From Nostoc sp. TCL26-01 (GTDB lineage Bacteria > Cyanobacteriota > Cyanobacteriia > Cyanobacteriales > Nostocaceae): a DNA stretch of 64,000 nt. The stretch is taken from the NCBI RefSeq assembly GCF_013393945.1, contig NZ_CP040297.1, positions 4,620,001 to 4,684,000 of the forward strand, read 5' to 3'. The notes beneath the pieces were generated by a model, which was not told the DNA's origin, did not search any database, and was given only the letters and a program-made list of their open reading frames with translations. Each line of letters starts with the position of its first letter. Within the stretch, counting starts at the first letter, position 1. Below are positions 1-8,906 of the stretch, in pieces. The position numbers and the translations under genes are program-made.

Positions 1-1422
1 ATAGTTAACTTGAGTGGGGCAAACTTGAGTGAGGTTGATTTGAGTTATGCCAAACTCAATGTTTCTAGACTGAGTGGTGCAAATTTAACTAATGCGATTC
101 TCAATCATGCTAGCTTGAATGTGGCTAATTTAATTCGTGCTGACCTGAGTCGCGCTCAATTACGAGCAGCTTCATTAGTACGTGCTGAGTTAGTCCGGGC
201 TGAACTGAGTCTGGCTGATTTTAGCCAAGCTAATCTTAACAGTGCTGACTTACGGGAGGCGACACTCCGCCAAGCTAATCTGCGACAAGCCAATTTAGGG
301 GGAGTAATTTTAAAAGGTGCTTCTCTGGTAGGCGCTAACTTAGAAATGTCGAATCTCAACAGTGCTGATTTGAGTCGTGCTGACTTAAGTAATGCCAATT
401 TGCGGGATGCTGAACTCAAGCAAGCAAATCTCCGTCATGCTCATCTCAGTGGCGCAGATTTGAGTGGTGCAAACCTACGTTGGGCAGATTTGAATGGAGC
501 AAATCTGAGTTGGGCAGATTTAAGTGGAGCCAAATTGAGTGGAGCTAGTTTAATTGGTGCAGATTTGAGTAATGCAAATTTAACTAATGCTAGCTTTGTT
601 CATGCGAATTTAATGCAGGCTAAGTTAATTAAAGCTGAATGGATAGGTGCTGATTTAACTAGTGCTACTTTAACCGGAGCGAGACTTTATTCTACCTCGC
701 GGTTTGGTTTAAAAACTGGGGGTTTAAAATGCGAATGGGTGGATTTAAGCCCTACAGGCGATCGCTCAATCATTCAAAAGTTTAATGCTCAAGAATCGCA
801 AGACTTTTTTAATGAAACACCGCCAACTATCTGCATTATTGTTGATACTGCTTTAGAATCAGAAGCTAATTTTGCCTTAGCAGGTGCTTACTACAACATT
901 GCTCAAGAATACCCATTACTCAAACAACCTCCTAGTGTGGAAATCAGTCGGCGGCGGACTGTATTCACATTTCGCTTAGATAACGATGCGGCTTTATTTC
1001 CTACAGCTTTTATCGCTATTCTCCCTTTTATAGATGCCGGAAATACACAAAAAAATCTACTAACGGTTTTAGAAAATCTATCTCAGTGGGAGAGCAAAAC
1101 ACCCCATCGGATGAAGCAATTAACTATATTAATAGAGCAAGCTATAAATCAGGCACAAAAAATTAGACAAACTAAAAAAACTTTGGAGTTAGCAGCAAAA
1201 ATCAATTTTTTCCAAGCTCCCACTCAAACAATCCTAACCAATTCCAGCGCTCAGGTTTTGACTGTTTATCATAACCCCAGATTTGGTAAACAATTTATTA
1301 ATTCTGCCCAGAAAGATGTAAAAGTTTTAGCTAATATATCTAGTGAATCTGCTACTTCCTTATTATCTCCATTAAATACAACTATAGATTTTATCAACAG
1401 TTTCCATTATCTAGATGAATAA
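1..1422 (+). CDS. pentapeptide-repeat protein, 5' end outside window
   Basis: The reading frame is open from base 1, so the true start lies upstream; the TTG at position 10 is only the first start-like codon inside the window. The first 225 or so visible residues are almost perfect A(D/N)LXX pentapeptide repeats, which fold as a right-handed quadrilateral beta-helix. About 235 further residues, starting near RFGLKTGG, are not repetitive and contain mixed alpha/beta-looking sequence. In cyanobacteria such proteins are abundant and mostly of unknown function; I see no enzymatic motif. It precedes a DUF1517-type gene by about 60 bases on the same strand and may share its transcript. Confidence 0.9.
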   Translation: MVNLSGANLSEVDLSYAKLNVSRLSGANLTNAILNHASLNVANLIRADLSRAQLRAASLVRAELVRAELSLADFSQANLNSADLREATLRQANLRQANLGGVILKGASLVGANLEMSNLNSADLSRADLSNANLRDAELKQANLRHAHLSGADLSGANLRWADLNGANLSWADLSGAKLSGASLIGADLSNANLTNASFVHANLMQAKLIKAEWIGADLTSATLTGARLYSTSRFGLKTGGLKCEWVDLSPTGDRSIIQKFNAQESQDFFNETPPTICIIVDTALESEANFALAGAYYNIAQEYPLLKQPPSVEISRRRTVFTFRLDNDAALFPTAFIAILPFIDAGNTQKNLLTVLENLSQWESKTPHRMKQLTILIEQAINQAQKIRQTKKTLELAAKINFFQAPTQTILTNSSAQVLTVYHNPRFGKQFINSAQKDVKVLANISSESATSLLSPLNTTIDFINSFHYLDE

Positions 1423-1484
1423 TCGACACGTAATTTAGTAGCATCATATTCAGAGTTGTAGTGATAAACTGCTCGGAGGCAAAA

Positions 1485-2075
1485 ATGCGAGATACCTTTA
1501 ACAAAATGATTGGTCGGACTCGTTATGTAGTCTGTCGGTTATTTATCCATTTAGCTGGATCAGAAATTTCCCCCATTTTGGGAGAATTAAATCGGGTAGC
1601 CAGAGAGGCGATCGATGTAGAAGGGGACTTGCAAGTTTTAGGGGAAGGTTTGGTAGAACTTTGTGAAACTCTGCTGCGCTATGATGAATATTGGCTCTCT
1701 GCTGCTAATGAAGGTGATGTGTTTTGGAGTGAAGGCGAAGCAGGAGATTATGTTAACACTTTATTTAATGATTCCGCCGAAAGATATGGTGCTGATTTGG
1801 AGTTAGATCCTGCGGATGTCAATCAGCCTCTTTCTCTACCTACAACACGTAACATTGTGGTGATGATTACCGTCGCCTATGAAGGGGAAGTTCCAGATTT
1901 AGAAACTGATTTGGCAAATATTCAAGAATTGAAAGGCGGGTTAAGAGCCTTAATTAGTTTACATTACAATCACAAGCTGAGGGCTGTGCAAGTGCATTTC
2001 TCACCGGCAAGGTTAGGAGATGAACTGACAAATGATCAGCTCTTGCAATATTATCCAGAATTGATACCTTTGTAA
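1485..2075 (+). CDS. DUF1517-like cyanobacterial protein
   Basis: A 196-residue soluble protein. I chose the ATG at 1485 over the in-frame GTG at 1461 because a strong GGAGG lies six bases before it (1475-1479). The sequence has the pattern of the DUF1517 family: an N-terminal helix with a basic segment, an acidic middle, and a conserved stretch near TTRNIVVMITVAYEGEVPD followed by a short region that includes VQVHFSP. The family occurs in cyanobacteria and plastids and has no proven function. There is no signal peptide or membrane segment. The family assignment is from pattern recognition only. Confidence 0.8.
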   Translation: MRDTFNKMIGRTRYVVCRLFIHLAGSEISPILGELNRVAREAIDVEGDLQVLGEGLVELCETLLRYDEYWLSAANEGDVFWSEGEAGDYVNTLFNDSAERYGADLELDPADVNQPLSLPTTRNIVVMITVAYEGEVPDLETDLANIQELKGGLRALISLHYNHKLRAVQVHFSPARLGDELTNDQLLQYYPELIPL

Positions 2076-2143
2076 CTTGTAGGGTTGTCCGTACTTATCA
2101 CCCACAAGAGAACTGTTAAGCTCGAAAATAAGAATATAGTGCC

Positions 2144-3010
2144 ATGATCATGTCAATACTACGTAAGTTTACAGTGATTGTCCTCGCCTTGAGTTTGTGC
2201 GTCACAACTTTTGGCTGTGGCGGAGGTGAGCAAACTAATTCCGCAAATAGGAATGTGAGCGAAACCTCTGCGACTACCAAACTCAATGATGGTCAGTATC
2301 AAGTACAGCAGGCCACTTATGATGATGCTAATGGGGAATACACGTTATTTCTACTCAACAGTCAGCCGCCAACTTTTACTACCGAAAATTTACAAATGGC
2401 TAGGCTGACGGATGAGGAAATCAAAGAAGGTAAAAAATCTTATCTAAAGGTAGACAATGGACAACCAGTGCTGTACCTGACAGAAGATTTTAAAATTGAA
2501 TATGTCCATAACGTGACGGAAAACAGAACTAATCCCCAAACAGGACGACAAGAAACGGTGGTAGTTCGTCAGGAAAGCAACTTCTGGACACCTTTCGCTG
2601 CTTCTGTGGCTGGTGGGATTGCGGGTCAGGCACTTGGTAGCTTATTATTTAGACCCCAGTACTATGTACCACCTGTCTATCAACCGGGAATTGGTTTGAG
2701 TGGCTTCGGTGGCTATGGTAGCAGTTATGATCAAGCAGTTTCTAGCTATCGCAGTCGTTATAATGCACCTCCCGCCGCCGTGAGAAATCGTACTGCTTTC
2801 CGCAGTACAGGGACTATTAGAAGATCAGCTGGTAATTCTCCAGTCCGGACACGCACCACTAACCGTCCTTCTGGTTCTGGTTTTGGTGGTAGTAACCTCA
2901 GACCATCTGGTAATTCTAGCACAACTAGACGCAGTCCTAGCGGTAGTAGTTTTGGTAGTGGTCGTTCTACTGGTCGTCGTAGCACTGGTTTTGGTAGTAG
3001 ACGGCGTTAA
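2144..3010 (+). CDS. putative lipoprotein with Ser/Gly/Arg-rich tail
   Basis: A 288-residue protein (or 286 if translation starts at the second ATG, 2150). The N-terminus is a lipoprotein-type signal: a basic RK pair, a hydrophobic core and a Cys at residue 25 preceded by TFG, so lipidation and outer-leaflet anchoring are likely. The middle (about 40-145) is polar and could be a small beta domain. A glycine-zipper-like hydrophobic stretch follows near residues 150-170 (AASVAGGIAGQALGSLL). The last 90 residues are low-complexity, rich in Ser, Gly, Arg and Thr. I do not recognise a named family. A perfect 14-bp hairpin follows the stop codon. Confidence 0.8.
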   Translation: MIMSILRKFTVIVLALSLCVTTFGCGGGEQTNSANRNVSETSATTKLNDGQYQVQQATYDDANGEYTLFLLNSQPPTFTTENLQMARLTDEEIKEGKKSYLKVDNGQPVLYLTEDFKIEYVHNVTENRTNPQTGRQETVVVRQESNFWTPFAASVAGGIAGQALGSLLFRPQYYVPPVYQPGIGLSGFGGYGSSYDQAVSSYRSRYNAPPAAVRNRTAFRSTGTIRRSAGNSPVRTRTTNRPSGSGFGGSNLRPSGNSSTTRRSPSGSSFGSGRSTGRRSTGFGSRRR

Positions 3011-3016
3011 ATGAAA

Positions 3017-3063
3017 GGGGTGTGAACAGTTACCAGTTAATAAACTTTTACTGTTCACACCCC
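3017..3063. terminator. hairpin between convergent genes
   Basis: The arms at 3017-3030 (GGGGTGTGAACAGT) and 3050-3063 are perfectly complementary, with a 19-base loop. No T-run follows on the plus strand. It lies between the convergent lipoprotein and secreted-protein genes, so it could serve as a two-way transcript end. Confidence 0.55.
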
Positions 3064-3104
3064 TGCTCACCAAAGCGATAGCATATTTTTTAGTTGGAAG
3101 TCCC

Positions 3105-3590
3105 TTAATCGGCGATCGCCCACCGCACATAAGGACGAGAACCTGCTATAGTTTTGTAAGTAATTAGGCGATCGGGAGCGTTGATTTTGCGTAAATCTAC
3201 CCGAAAGTGGGCTTGTTTATTTTTAAACTCTACATGATAAAAGTTGTATTCTTGCCCTTTGGTTTGACCAGTACAAGAAGCATAGTCACTACGCAAAGGC
3301 GCAACAAATTCGACAAACCGCTTATTCTGAGATGGAATTAACTTGACTGTATCGGCAAAAGCTCTGGTATCGGCGACTACTGTATGTTCTGCACCGCCTT
3401 CGTAGGGTAAAGTCAACCACCACAAACCAACTGTTGCTGGACAATTACCACTGGTACGTTGCACATTCAGCTTGACATTGGGTTCAGACAGAGGTGTTGA
3501 TTGGGCTTGTGCTGTGGTGGCGATCGCTCCTACAATCAGCAATGGACTTAAGGTTGCGCCAATGTTAATAAATTTACCTAAAGTTTTCAT
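3105..3590 (-). CDS. small secreted protein, unknown function
   Basis: A 161-residue protein with a clear Sec signal peptide (residues 1-30, probable cleavage after AQA). The mature part is about 130 residues with two Cys (NCPATVG and ASCTGQ) that may form a disulphide, several aromatic residues and no catalytic motif I can name. It is probably periplasmic or outer-surface. It is convergent with the upstream lipoprotein gene and has no partner on its own strand. I do not recognise the family. Confidence 0.75.
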   Translation of the reverse strand: MKTLGKFINIGATLSPLLIVGAIATTAQAQSTPLSEPNVKLNVQRTSGNCPATVGLWWLTLPYEGGAEHTVVADTRAFADTVKLIPSQNKRFVEFVAPLRSDYASCTGQTKGQEYNFYHVEFKNKQAHFRVDLRKINAPDRLITYKTIAGSRPYVRWAIAD

Positions 3591-3654
3591 TAATTTAATT
3601 TTGTCACATGACTATAAACTAAATTGACTTTGCTAACTTGATAAAAGTGCCTAG

Positions 3655-3802
3655 TATAGGAATCCGATATGATTACTAAAATCATTTGCGTAGGTAGGGA
3701 ATAGGGAATAGGCAATAGGCAATAGCTAAGAAGTTCATCGACTTGTACTGAGTTTTTTGTGTAAGCATAGGCTACGCCAACAATAATCAAATACTAGTCA
3801 TA
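3655..3802. mobile_element. MITE-like element with internal short tandem repeat, copy A
   Basis: The left end reads TATAGGAATCCGATATGATT. The right end, read in reverse complement, starts TATGACTAGTATTTGATT, giving imperfect terminal inverted repeats of about 20 bp. Inside are a run of 7-8-base units (AATAGGG, AATAGGC) at about 3695-3726 and the block GGCTACGCCAAC at 3770-3781. Related copies lie at 12137-12272, about 19003-19158 and 27297-27454. Open frames inside it are read-throughs of the repeat. No transposase is present. Confidence 0.6.
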
Positions 3803-4065
3803 TATTTGAACAGCAATAGTTGATATGTATGATCAATCAGCTCTCCGATTTTTAAAAATCGGGAATTTTCCAATTTTTATTAACACAAATCAGTGAAAAT
3901 TGCCATATAAAAAAATTGCTCAAAGTATAAATAAATTTGCGACAAATATCATTTATTACACATTTAACGCTAGACCATTGACAATTTTTCTGTTTCTGCA
4001 AAAATAATTCCGTTTGGTATTTACAGAAACAGGTGAAAATCCTCCCAAAATCTACTCACTTATAA

Positions 4066-4197
4066 TTAGCACTTACGTAGTGGCACATATCGTCCATATT
4101 TTCGGTCAACAGTCCAAAATCAAGTTTTTTAACTTGAGGCTATTGACTGTGAAAAATCCTTGTCAGGATTTTTGTGTTAGGTGCGTAAGTCCTAATA
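4066..4197. mobile_element. MITE-like element with GGACTTACGCAC-type ends
   Basis: The left end is TTAGCACTTACGTAG. The right end in reverse complement is TTAGGACTTACGCAC, so the terminal inverted repeats are about 15 bp with few mismatches, enclosing roughly 130 bp. Inside is a 9-bp hairpin (AATCCTTGTCAGGATT, 4155-4171 region). From memory, the ends and length resemble the cyanobacterial MITE called Nezha; I could not check this. It ends about 50 bases before the FAD/Rieske gene. Confidence 0.55.
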
Positions 4198-4245
4198 ACC
4201 ATCATTTCACCTCAGTATTTGATTGTGAAGAGTTAATTTTGTCGT

Positions 4246-6186
4246 ATGAGTTTACTATCTAATTTACCAGAGTCATCTAATATTTCTCGTCGCACGCTGC
4301 TAAAAGTCTTTGGGATTGGTGCAATTGCAGGAGTAACAGGATACTCTCGGTTTAGCAAGCCCAAACCAACGGTATTTCAAAAAGATACCTTAAATTTACC
4401 ACGATTACTGAATCAAGCAAAAAGTGTTGTGGTGATTGGCGGTGGTTTAGCAGGTTTGGCTTGTGCGTATGAATTGAGTCAACGGGGATTTGCTGTGACA
4501 CTGTTAGAAAAATCTCCCCAACTCGGCGGCAAAATTGCTAGTTGGCAAATAGCAGCTGTTGGCGAAACTTTCATGATGGAACATGGTTTTCATGGTTTTT
4601 TTCCCCAATACTATAATTTGAAAAGTATCGTGGCCGAACTGGGTGTAAATGATAATTTTCAATCGTTAAATTTTTATTCGGTGCTTTACCGGGGTGACAA
4701 ATACCAACCGGAGGTTTTTCGCCCTAGTCATTCAGCCTTTCCTTGGAATATTGTAGACTTAGCGATCGCCTCCCCTAACCGCTTCCATTGGGGAATTAAT
4801 TTAACTAAAATTAAACACTTGCAAGTCTTCCAAGCCATCACTGGTTTTCAGCGAGAAAAGAATTATCAACGCTTTGATAATATATCTGTTGCTGACTGGG
4901 TAGAAACAGAATTTCCTCAAGGTTTGTATGACTTATATTTTCTCCCTTTTGCTAAATCTAGTTTGAATGCACCAGATGAAATGAGTGTGGGGGAATTGAT
5001 GCAGTTCTTCCATTTTTATTTTTTTGGTAACCCAGAAGGACTAGCTTTTAATGGTACTAAAGATGATATGGGGACAAGTTTAGTTCAACCTGTCGCTCAA
5101 TCAATTCAAAATCGTGGTGGCAAAATTATTACTGATGTCACAGTCAGCGAAATTACAGCAGCAGAGGGGAAAATTCAAGGGTTAAAATATTATGTTGGTT
5201 GTAATAGCGAAAATGTGCCTTTTTGGGTGCAACGCAACTCAGTGATGGCTGAGGAAAATACAGAGTATTTTGGTGCAGCCGATGAAGTATTTGCTTTACC
5301 TGTTGGTAGTAAAGAAGCAATTGCTCTTACTTGTACCCATCAAGGTTGTACTGTGAAAAAAGCAGAGGATGGTCAATATCATTGTCCTTGTCATGGAGCT
5401 GTATTTACGGCTGATGGGAAAGTGTTGAAGGGGCCAGCTAACCGTGATTTACAGAAGTTAAAAGTTGTCCAGAAGCAGGATGATGAGTTGCAGTTGGTAG
5501 CTAAAAGTAATCATGCTAATTTAGCCCAGACTATTACTGCCGATTATTATGTTTTTGCTACCGATGTTCCTGGGGTACAACAATTATTTAAACATATTAG
5601 TGGTGATGTAGATCAAACTGTGCGATCGCAAGTTACAAAACTTAGTATTGCCGATCCTTTTGCAGTGTGTCGTTTCTGGTTTGACAGAGATTTTGCCTGG
5701 GAGCAAAGCAATTTCACCTCTTTATCTGGCTACCAATTAACTGACAGTATCACCCTTTATCATCGCATTCAACAACAATTTATTGATTGGTCACAACGGA
5801 CTGGTGGTAGTGTCGTTGAGTTACACGCTTATTGTTACAAAGAAAAGGAATTTCCCACCCAAGCAGCGTTGTTAACAACCTTTGAGAATGAACTCTATGA
5901 GATAGTTCCTGAGTTAAAATCAGCACAGCTATTGCATCGAGAATTGGTGAATCAGCATAACTTTTCTGGTTATCCACCTCATAGTTATGGGGAACGTCCC
6001 GAAACTAGCACCAACATTGCTAATTTATTATTTGCTGGTGACTGGGTGAAAATGCCTTTCCCTTGCGGTTTAATGGAGCGGGCTGTGAGTAGTGGTTTGT
6101 TAGCAGCCAATGAGATTTTACACCGCGAAGGTTTGCAGAGGCGATCGCTTTTCTCGGTGAATCCAGAGGGGTTGTTGCAAATTTAA
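4246..6186 (+). CDS. FAD-dependent desaturase-like oxidoreductase with embedded Rieske domain
   Basis: A 646-residue protein. Residues 13-35 contain SRRTLLK followed by a hydrophobic stretch, which resembles a Tat signal. The FAD dinucleotide-binding motif GGGLAG is at 65-70, followed by a GG(K)IASW-type segment as in phytoene and zeta-carotene desaturases. Around residues 345-410 there is a Rieske [2Fe-2S] site, CTH then CPCHG, inserted within the amine-oxidase-like fold. The C-terminal FLAVIN-type motif is LLFAGDWVKMPFPCGLMERA. The architecture recalls CrtU/CruE-type carotenoid enzymes, but substrate assignment is inference. It stands alone on the plus strand and converges with sufS. Confidence 0.85.
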   Translation: MSLLSNLPESSNISRRTLLKVFGIGAIAGVTGYSRFSKPKPTVFQKDTLNLPRLLNQAKSVVVIGGGLAGLACAYELSQRGFAVTLLEKSPQLGGKIASWQIAAVGETFMMEHGFHGFFPQYYNLKSIVAELGVNDNFQSLNFYSVLYRGDKYQPEVFRPSHSAFPWNIVDLAIASPNRFHWGINLTKIKHLQVFQAITGFQREKNYQRFDNISVADWVETEFPQGLYDLYFLPFAKSSLNAPDEMSVGELMQFFHFYFFGNPEGLAFNGTKDDMGTSLVQPVAQSIQNRGGKIITDVTVSEITAAEGKIQGLKYYVGCNSENVPFWVQRNSVMAEENTEYFGAADEVFALPVGSKEAIALTCTHQGCTVKKAEDGQYHCPCHGAVFTADGKVLKGPANRDLQKLKVVQKQDDELQLVAKSNHANLAQTITADYYVFATDVPGVQQLFKHISGDVDQTVRSQVTKLSIADPFAVCRFWFDRDFAWEQSNFTSLSGYQLTDSITLYHRIQQQFIDWSQRTGGSVVELHAYCYKEKEFPTQAALLTTFENELYEIVPELKSAQLLHRELVNQHNFSGYPPHSYGERPETSTNIANLLFAGDWVKMPFPCGLMERAVSSGLLAANEILHREGLQRRSLFSVNPEGLLQI

Positions 6187-6188
6187 GT

Positions 6189-6226
6189 AGGATGGGCGAA
6201 TAGATAGTATTCGCCAGTTCCATCCT
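6189..6226. terminator. bidirectional hairpin between FAD/Rieske gene and sufS
   Basis: Two nested perfect 7-bp arms: AGGATGG (6189-6195) with CCATCCT (6220-6226), and GCGAATA (6196-6202) with TATTCGC (6208-6214), with a 5-base loop and an unpaired bulge on one side. It lies between convergent stop codons. It lacks a long T-run, so it may act as a barrier or a 3'-end stabiliser. Confidence 0.55.
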
Positions 6227-6247
6227 CAAAGATGTTGCTAGCTACTC

Positions 6248-7510
6248 TTAACCAAATATCCCCGCAAAAAAGTCTAAGGTTTCCTTGAGTGCTTTGATGA
6301 AAATATCAATTTCCTCGCGGGTGTTGTAGAAGGATAGACTAGCTCTAGCAGTTCCAGCTAAACCTAAATAACGATGTAATGGTTGAGTACAGTGATGTCC
6401 CGAACGGATGGCTACACCTTCTTGATCTAATAATGTAGATAAGTCGTTAGCGTGGACATCGGCGGCGGTGAATGCAGCTAAAGCGGCTCTACCTTCTCCT
6501 TCGGCATTTGGTTTGGGGCCGTAGATCGTAATTTGGGGAATTTGCTCTAATTGGTGGAACAAATAAGCTGTTAATTCGGCTTCGTAGGCATGAATTTTAT
6601 CCATACCGATATTAGTAAGATAATCGATCGCTGCACCGAGGGCGATCGCTTCCCCAATGGCAGGTGTTCCCGCTTCAAATTTATGGGGTAATTCGGCATA
6701 GGTAGAATGATCTAAATACACCTCGGCAATCATTTCCCCACCACCAAAAAATGGCGGCATTGCTTCTAGTAATGCTAACTTACCATACAAGAAACCTATG
6801 CCTGTAGGAGCGCACATTTTATGTCCAGAAGCTACCAACCAATCACAGCCAATTTGCTGTACATCGACAGGCATATGAGGAACACTTTGACAAGCATCAA
6901 CTAAGAATTTCGCGCCGTATCTGTGAGTAATCTCAGCAATCTCTTGCACTGGGTTAATACAACCCAATGTATTAGAAACATGAACCACTGACACCAGTTT
7001 TGTTTTGTCAGAAATCAGTTGTTTAAACTGTTCTAAATCAAAGGTTTGTGCTGGTGTCAATTCAACAAATTTGAGGACTGCACCTGTTTTTTGAGCGACA
7101 AATTGCCAGGGAACAATATTACTGTGGTGTTCCATCACCGACAGAATAATTTCATCACCTGGTTGTAAATTGTTCATTCCCCAACTGTAAGCGACGAGGT
7201 TAATGGCTTCGCTGGCGTTGCGGGTGTAAACAATTTCTTGGCGGGAGGCGGCGTTGATAAATTTGGCAATTTTATCCCGTGCGCCTTCATAGGCATCGGT
7301 AGCTTTAGCACTTAGGGTATGCGCGCCCCGATGGACGTTAGCGTTATATTGTTCGTAATAATCTCTGAGAGCATTTAACACGAACAAGGGTTTTTGGGAT
7401 GTTGCCGCGTTATCTAGGTAAACTAAGGTTTTGCCGTTGACTTCCTGATGCAATATGGGGAAGTCGGCGCGGACTTTATCTGCTAGGGTTTTTGTGGGTG
7501 TATAAGTCAT
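6248..7510 (-). CDS. sufS: cysteine desulfurase SufS
   Basis: A 420-residue PLP enzyme that removes sulfur from cysteine as a persulfide for Fe-S cluster assembly. The PLP lysine is K231 in SGHKMCAPTGIGF, and the catalytic cysteine is C374 in RSGHHCTQP, a type II (SufS/CsdB) context. Length and motifs are complete. It is the last gene of sufBCDS. The 31 bases separating it from the sufD stop are entirely a 7-bp tandem repeat, and its ATG lies inside the first repeat unit. No ordinary Shine-Dalgarno is possible there, so translation is probably coupled to sufD. Confidence 0.97.
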   Translation of the reverse strand: MTYTPTKTLADKVRADFPILHQEVNGKTLVYLDNAATSQKPLFVLNALRDYYEQYNANVHRGAHTLSAKATDAYEGARDKIAKFINAASRQEIVYTRNASEAINLVAYSWGMNNLQPGDEIILSVMEHHSNIVPWQFVAQKTGAVLKFVELTPAQTFDLEQFKQLISDKTKLVSVVHVSNTLGCINPVQEIAEITHRYGAKFLVDACQSVPHMPVDVQQIGCDWLVASGHKMCAPTGIGFLYGKLALLEAMPPFFGGGEMIAEVYLDHSTYAELPHKFEAGTPAIGEAIALGAAIDYLTNIGMDKIHAYEAELTAYLFHQLEQIPQITIYGPKPNAEGEGRAALAAFTAADVHANDLSTLLDQEGVAIRSGHHCTQPLHRYLGLAGTARASLSFYNTREEIDIFIKALKETLDFFAGIFG

Positions 7511-7558
7511 TGGTCATTGGTCATTGGTCATTGGTCATTGGTCATTGGTCATTGGTCA
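7506..7558. repeat. heptamer tandem repeat (TCATTGG)7 at the sufD/sufS junction
   Basis: Seven uninterrupted copies of TCATTGG run from 7507 to 7555. Read on the minus strand the unit is CCAATGA, so every copy holds an overlapping ATGA stop/start. The sufD stop codon (7542-7544) and the sufS start codon (7508-7510) both come from the repeat. Confidence 0.95.
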
Positions 7559-8906
7559 GGGCTTTAAAAGTGGTGACGGTGTTGAGTAATATTTCTCGTA
7601 ATGAGGATATGGGGATTTGGTTGATGATTTCGGCGGCGAAGGCGTTAACTAATAATTTTCTTGCGTCGTTGGCATCGATGCCGCGACTTTGGAGATAGAA
7701 TATTTCATCGTCTTCTAATTGGCTAACGGTTGCACCGTGAGCGCATTTGACGTTATCGGCGGTAATTTCTAATTGGGGTTTGGTGTCAACTCTGGCTTTA
7801 GATGATAGCAGCAAGTTACGGTTTAACTGGGCTGCATCTGTTAACTGGGCTGGTTTGGGTACAAAGACTTTACCATTGAAGATAGCATGAGCGCGATCGC
7901 CGACAATACATTTATGCAATTGCTTAGTTGTACCATAGGGATGATTGAGAGCGATCGCACTATGAGTATCAGCCACTTGCTGATCAGCAACCATCGTCAA
8001 ACCATTGAGTATGGTTTCTGTTTGCTCACCAGTTTGCAAAATTTCTAAATTATGGCGTGATAACTTCCCACCTAAACTAATGGCGTGACAAGTATAGCGA
8101 CTGTAACGTGCTTGCGTCACCGCAGTTTTGCCAATGTGGAAAGCCTGTGTACTTTCCCTCTCAACTCTAGTGTGCATCACTTGGGCATTGTCAGCGATCG
8201 CAATTTCCGTAACTGCGTTGGTGAGGTAAACCCCTGCTTCATCCGGGGTGACATATTCCTCAACCAAACTCACTTGGGAACCACCTTCAGCCACCACTAA
8301 ACATCGGGGTTGGGAAATGGTCGCGGTGTCACTAGCAAGGGAGATAAATAATAAATGTATTGGCGTTTCCACAACGACATTCTTCGCCACCAACACCACA
8401 GCCACATCAGATATTCCCGCCGTATTGAGTGCGGTAAATACCTCTAGTGCGCCCTCAGATTGTGCTAGATATTTTTGTACACGCTCTTGTTCTGTGATGG
8501 GTAAATCTAGTAAATTACCGACAATTACACCCGCAGGTAAATCGGAGGTTGTGGATAATGTCGGTGCATAAACACCATTGACAAACACCAACCGTACCGA
8601 CGTTTCCACACCATCACCCAACGTTTCCACACCATCACGCCACGTTTCCACCGGACGATGAAATTCCACACGCCGCAATTGTGATAAATCGGTAAATCGC
8701 CATTCTTCCTCACGGGTGCTAGGGATAGTGGAATGACGCACCCAATTAGCTGCACTATTGCGGATTTCCTGCAACCACCCTTCTGTTACTGGTGTGCTTA
8801 CCTGATTTAACAACCCAACTAAATCAGCATCCCTATCTAACAAAGCTGAAGTCAAACTCACCGCATCCGAGTTAGGAACTGCACTAGGAGAAACTTGCAT
8901 CGTCAT
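7542..8906 (-). CDS. sufD: Fe-S assembly scaffold protein SufD
   Basis: A 454-residue member of the SufB/SufD family, part of the SufBC2D scaffold complex on which Fe-S clusters are built. The C-terminal half has the family pattern KCAHGATVSQLEDDEIFYLQSRG, with the conserved CxHGAT stretch. The start codon overlaps the sufC stop by one base (TAATG), indicating tight translational coupling. The last few codons and the stop codon are encoded by the heptamer repeat. Near residues 85-100 there is a locally repeated segment (TWRDGVETLGDGVET) from a small direct duplication in the DNA at 8607-8650. Confidence 0.95.
   Translation of the reverse strand: MTMQVSPSAVPNSDAVSLTSALLDRDADLVGLLNQVSTPVTEGWLQEIRNSAANWVRHSTIPSTREEEWRFTDLSQLRRVEFHRPVETWRDGVETLGDGVETSVRLVFVNGVYAPTLSTTSDLPAGVIVGNLLDLPITEQERVQKYLAQSEGALEVFTALNTAGISDVAVVLVAKNVVVETPIHLLFISLASDTATISQPRCLVVAEGGSQVSLVEEYVTPDEAGVYLTNAVTEIAIADNAQVMHTRVERESTQAFHIGKTAVTQARYSRYTCHAISLGGKLSRHNLEILQTGEQTETILNGLTMVADQQVADTHSAIALNHPYGTTKQLHKCIVGDRAHAIFNGKVFVPKPAQLTDAAQLNRNLLLSSKARVDTKPQLEITADNVKCAHGATVSQLEDDEIFYLQSRGIDANDARKLLVNAFAAEIINQIPISSLREILLNTVTTFKALTNDQ

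Noticed and set aside
156..419. Antisense frame inside the pentapeptide gene
   Set aside because: It mirrors the period of the repeats, so it is a shadow.
3590..3790. 66-codon minus-strand frame
   Set aside because: It lies wholly in a repeat element and has no family-like pattern.
4014..4262. 82-codon plus-strand frame before the FAD/Rieske gene
   Set aside because: It runs through a MITE and overlaps the true start.
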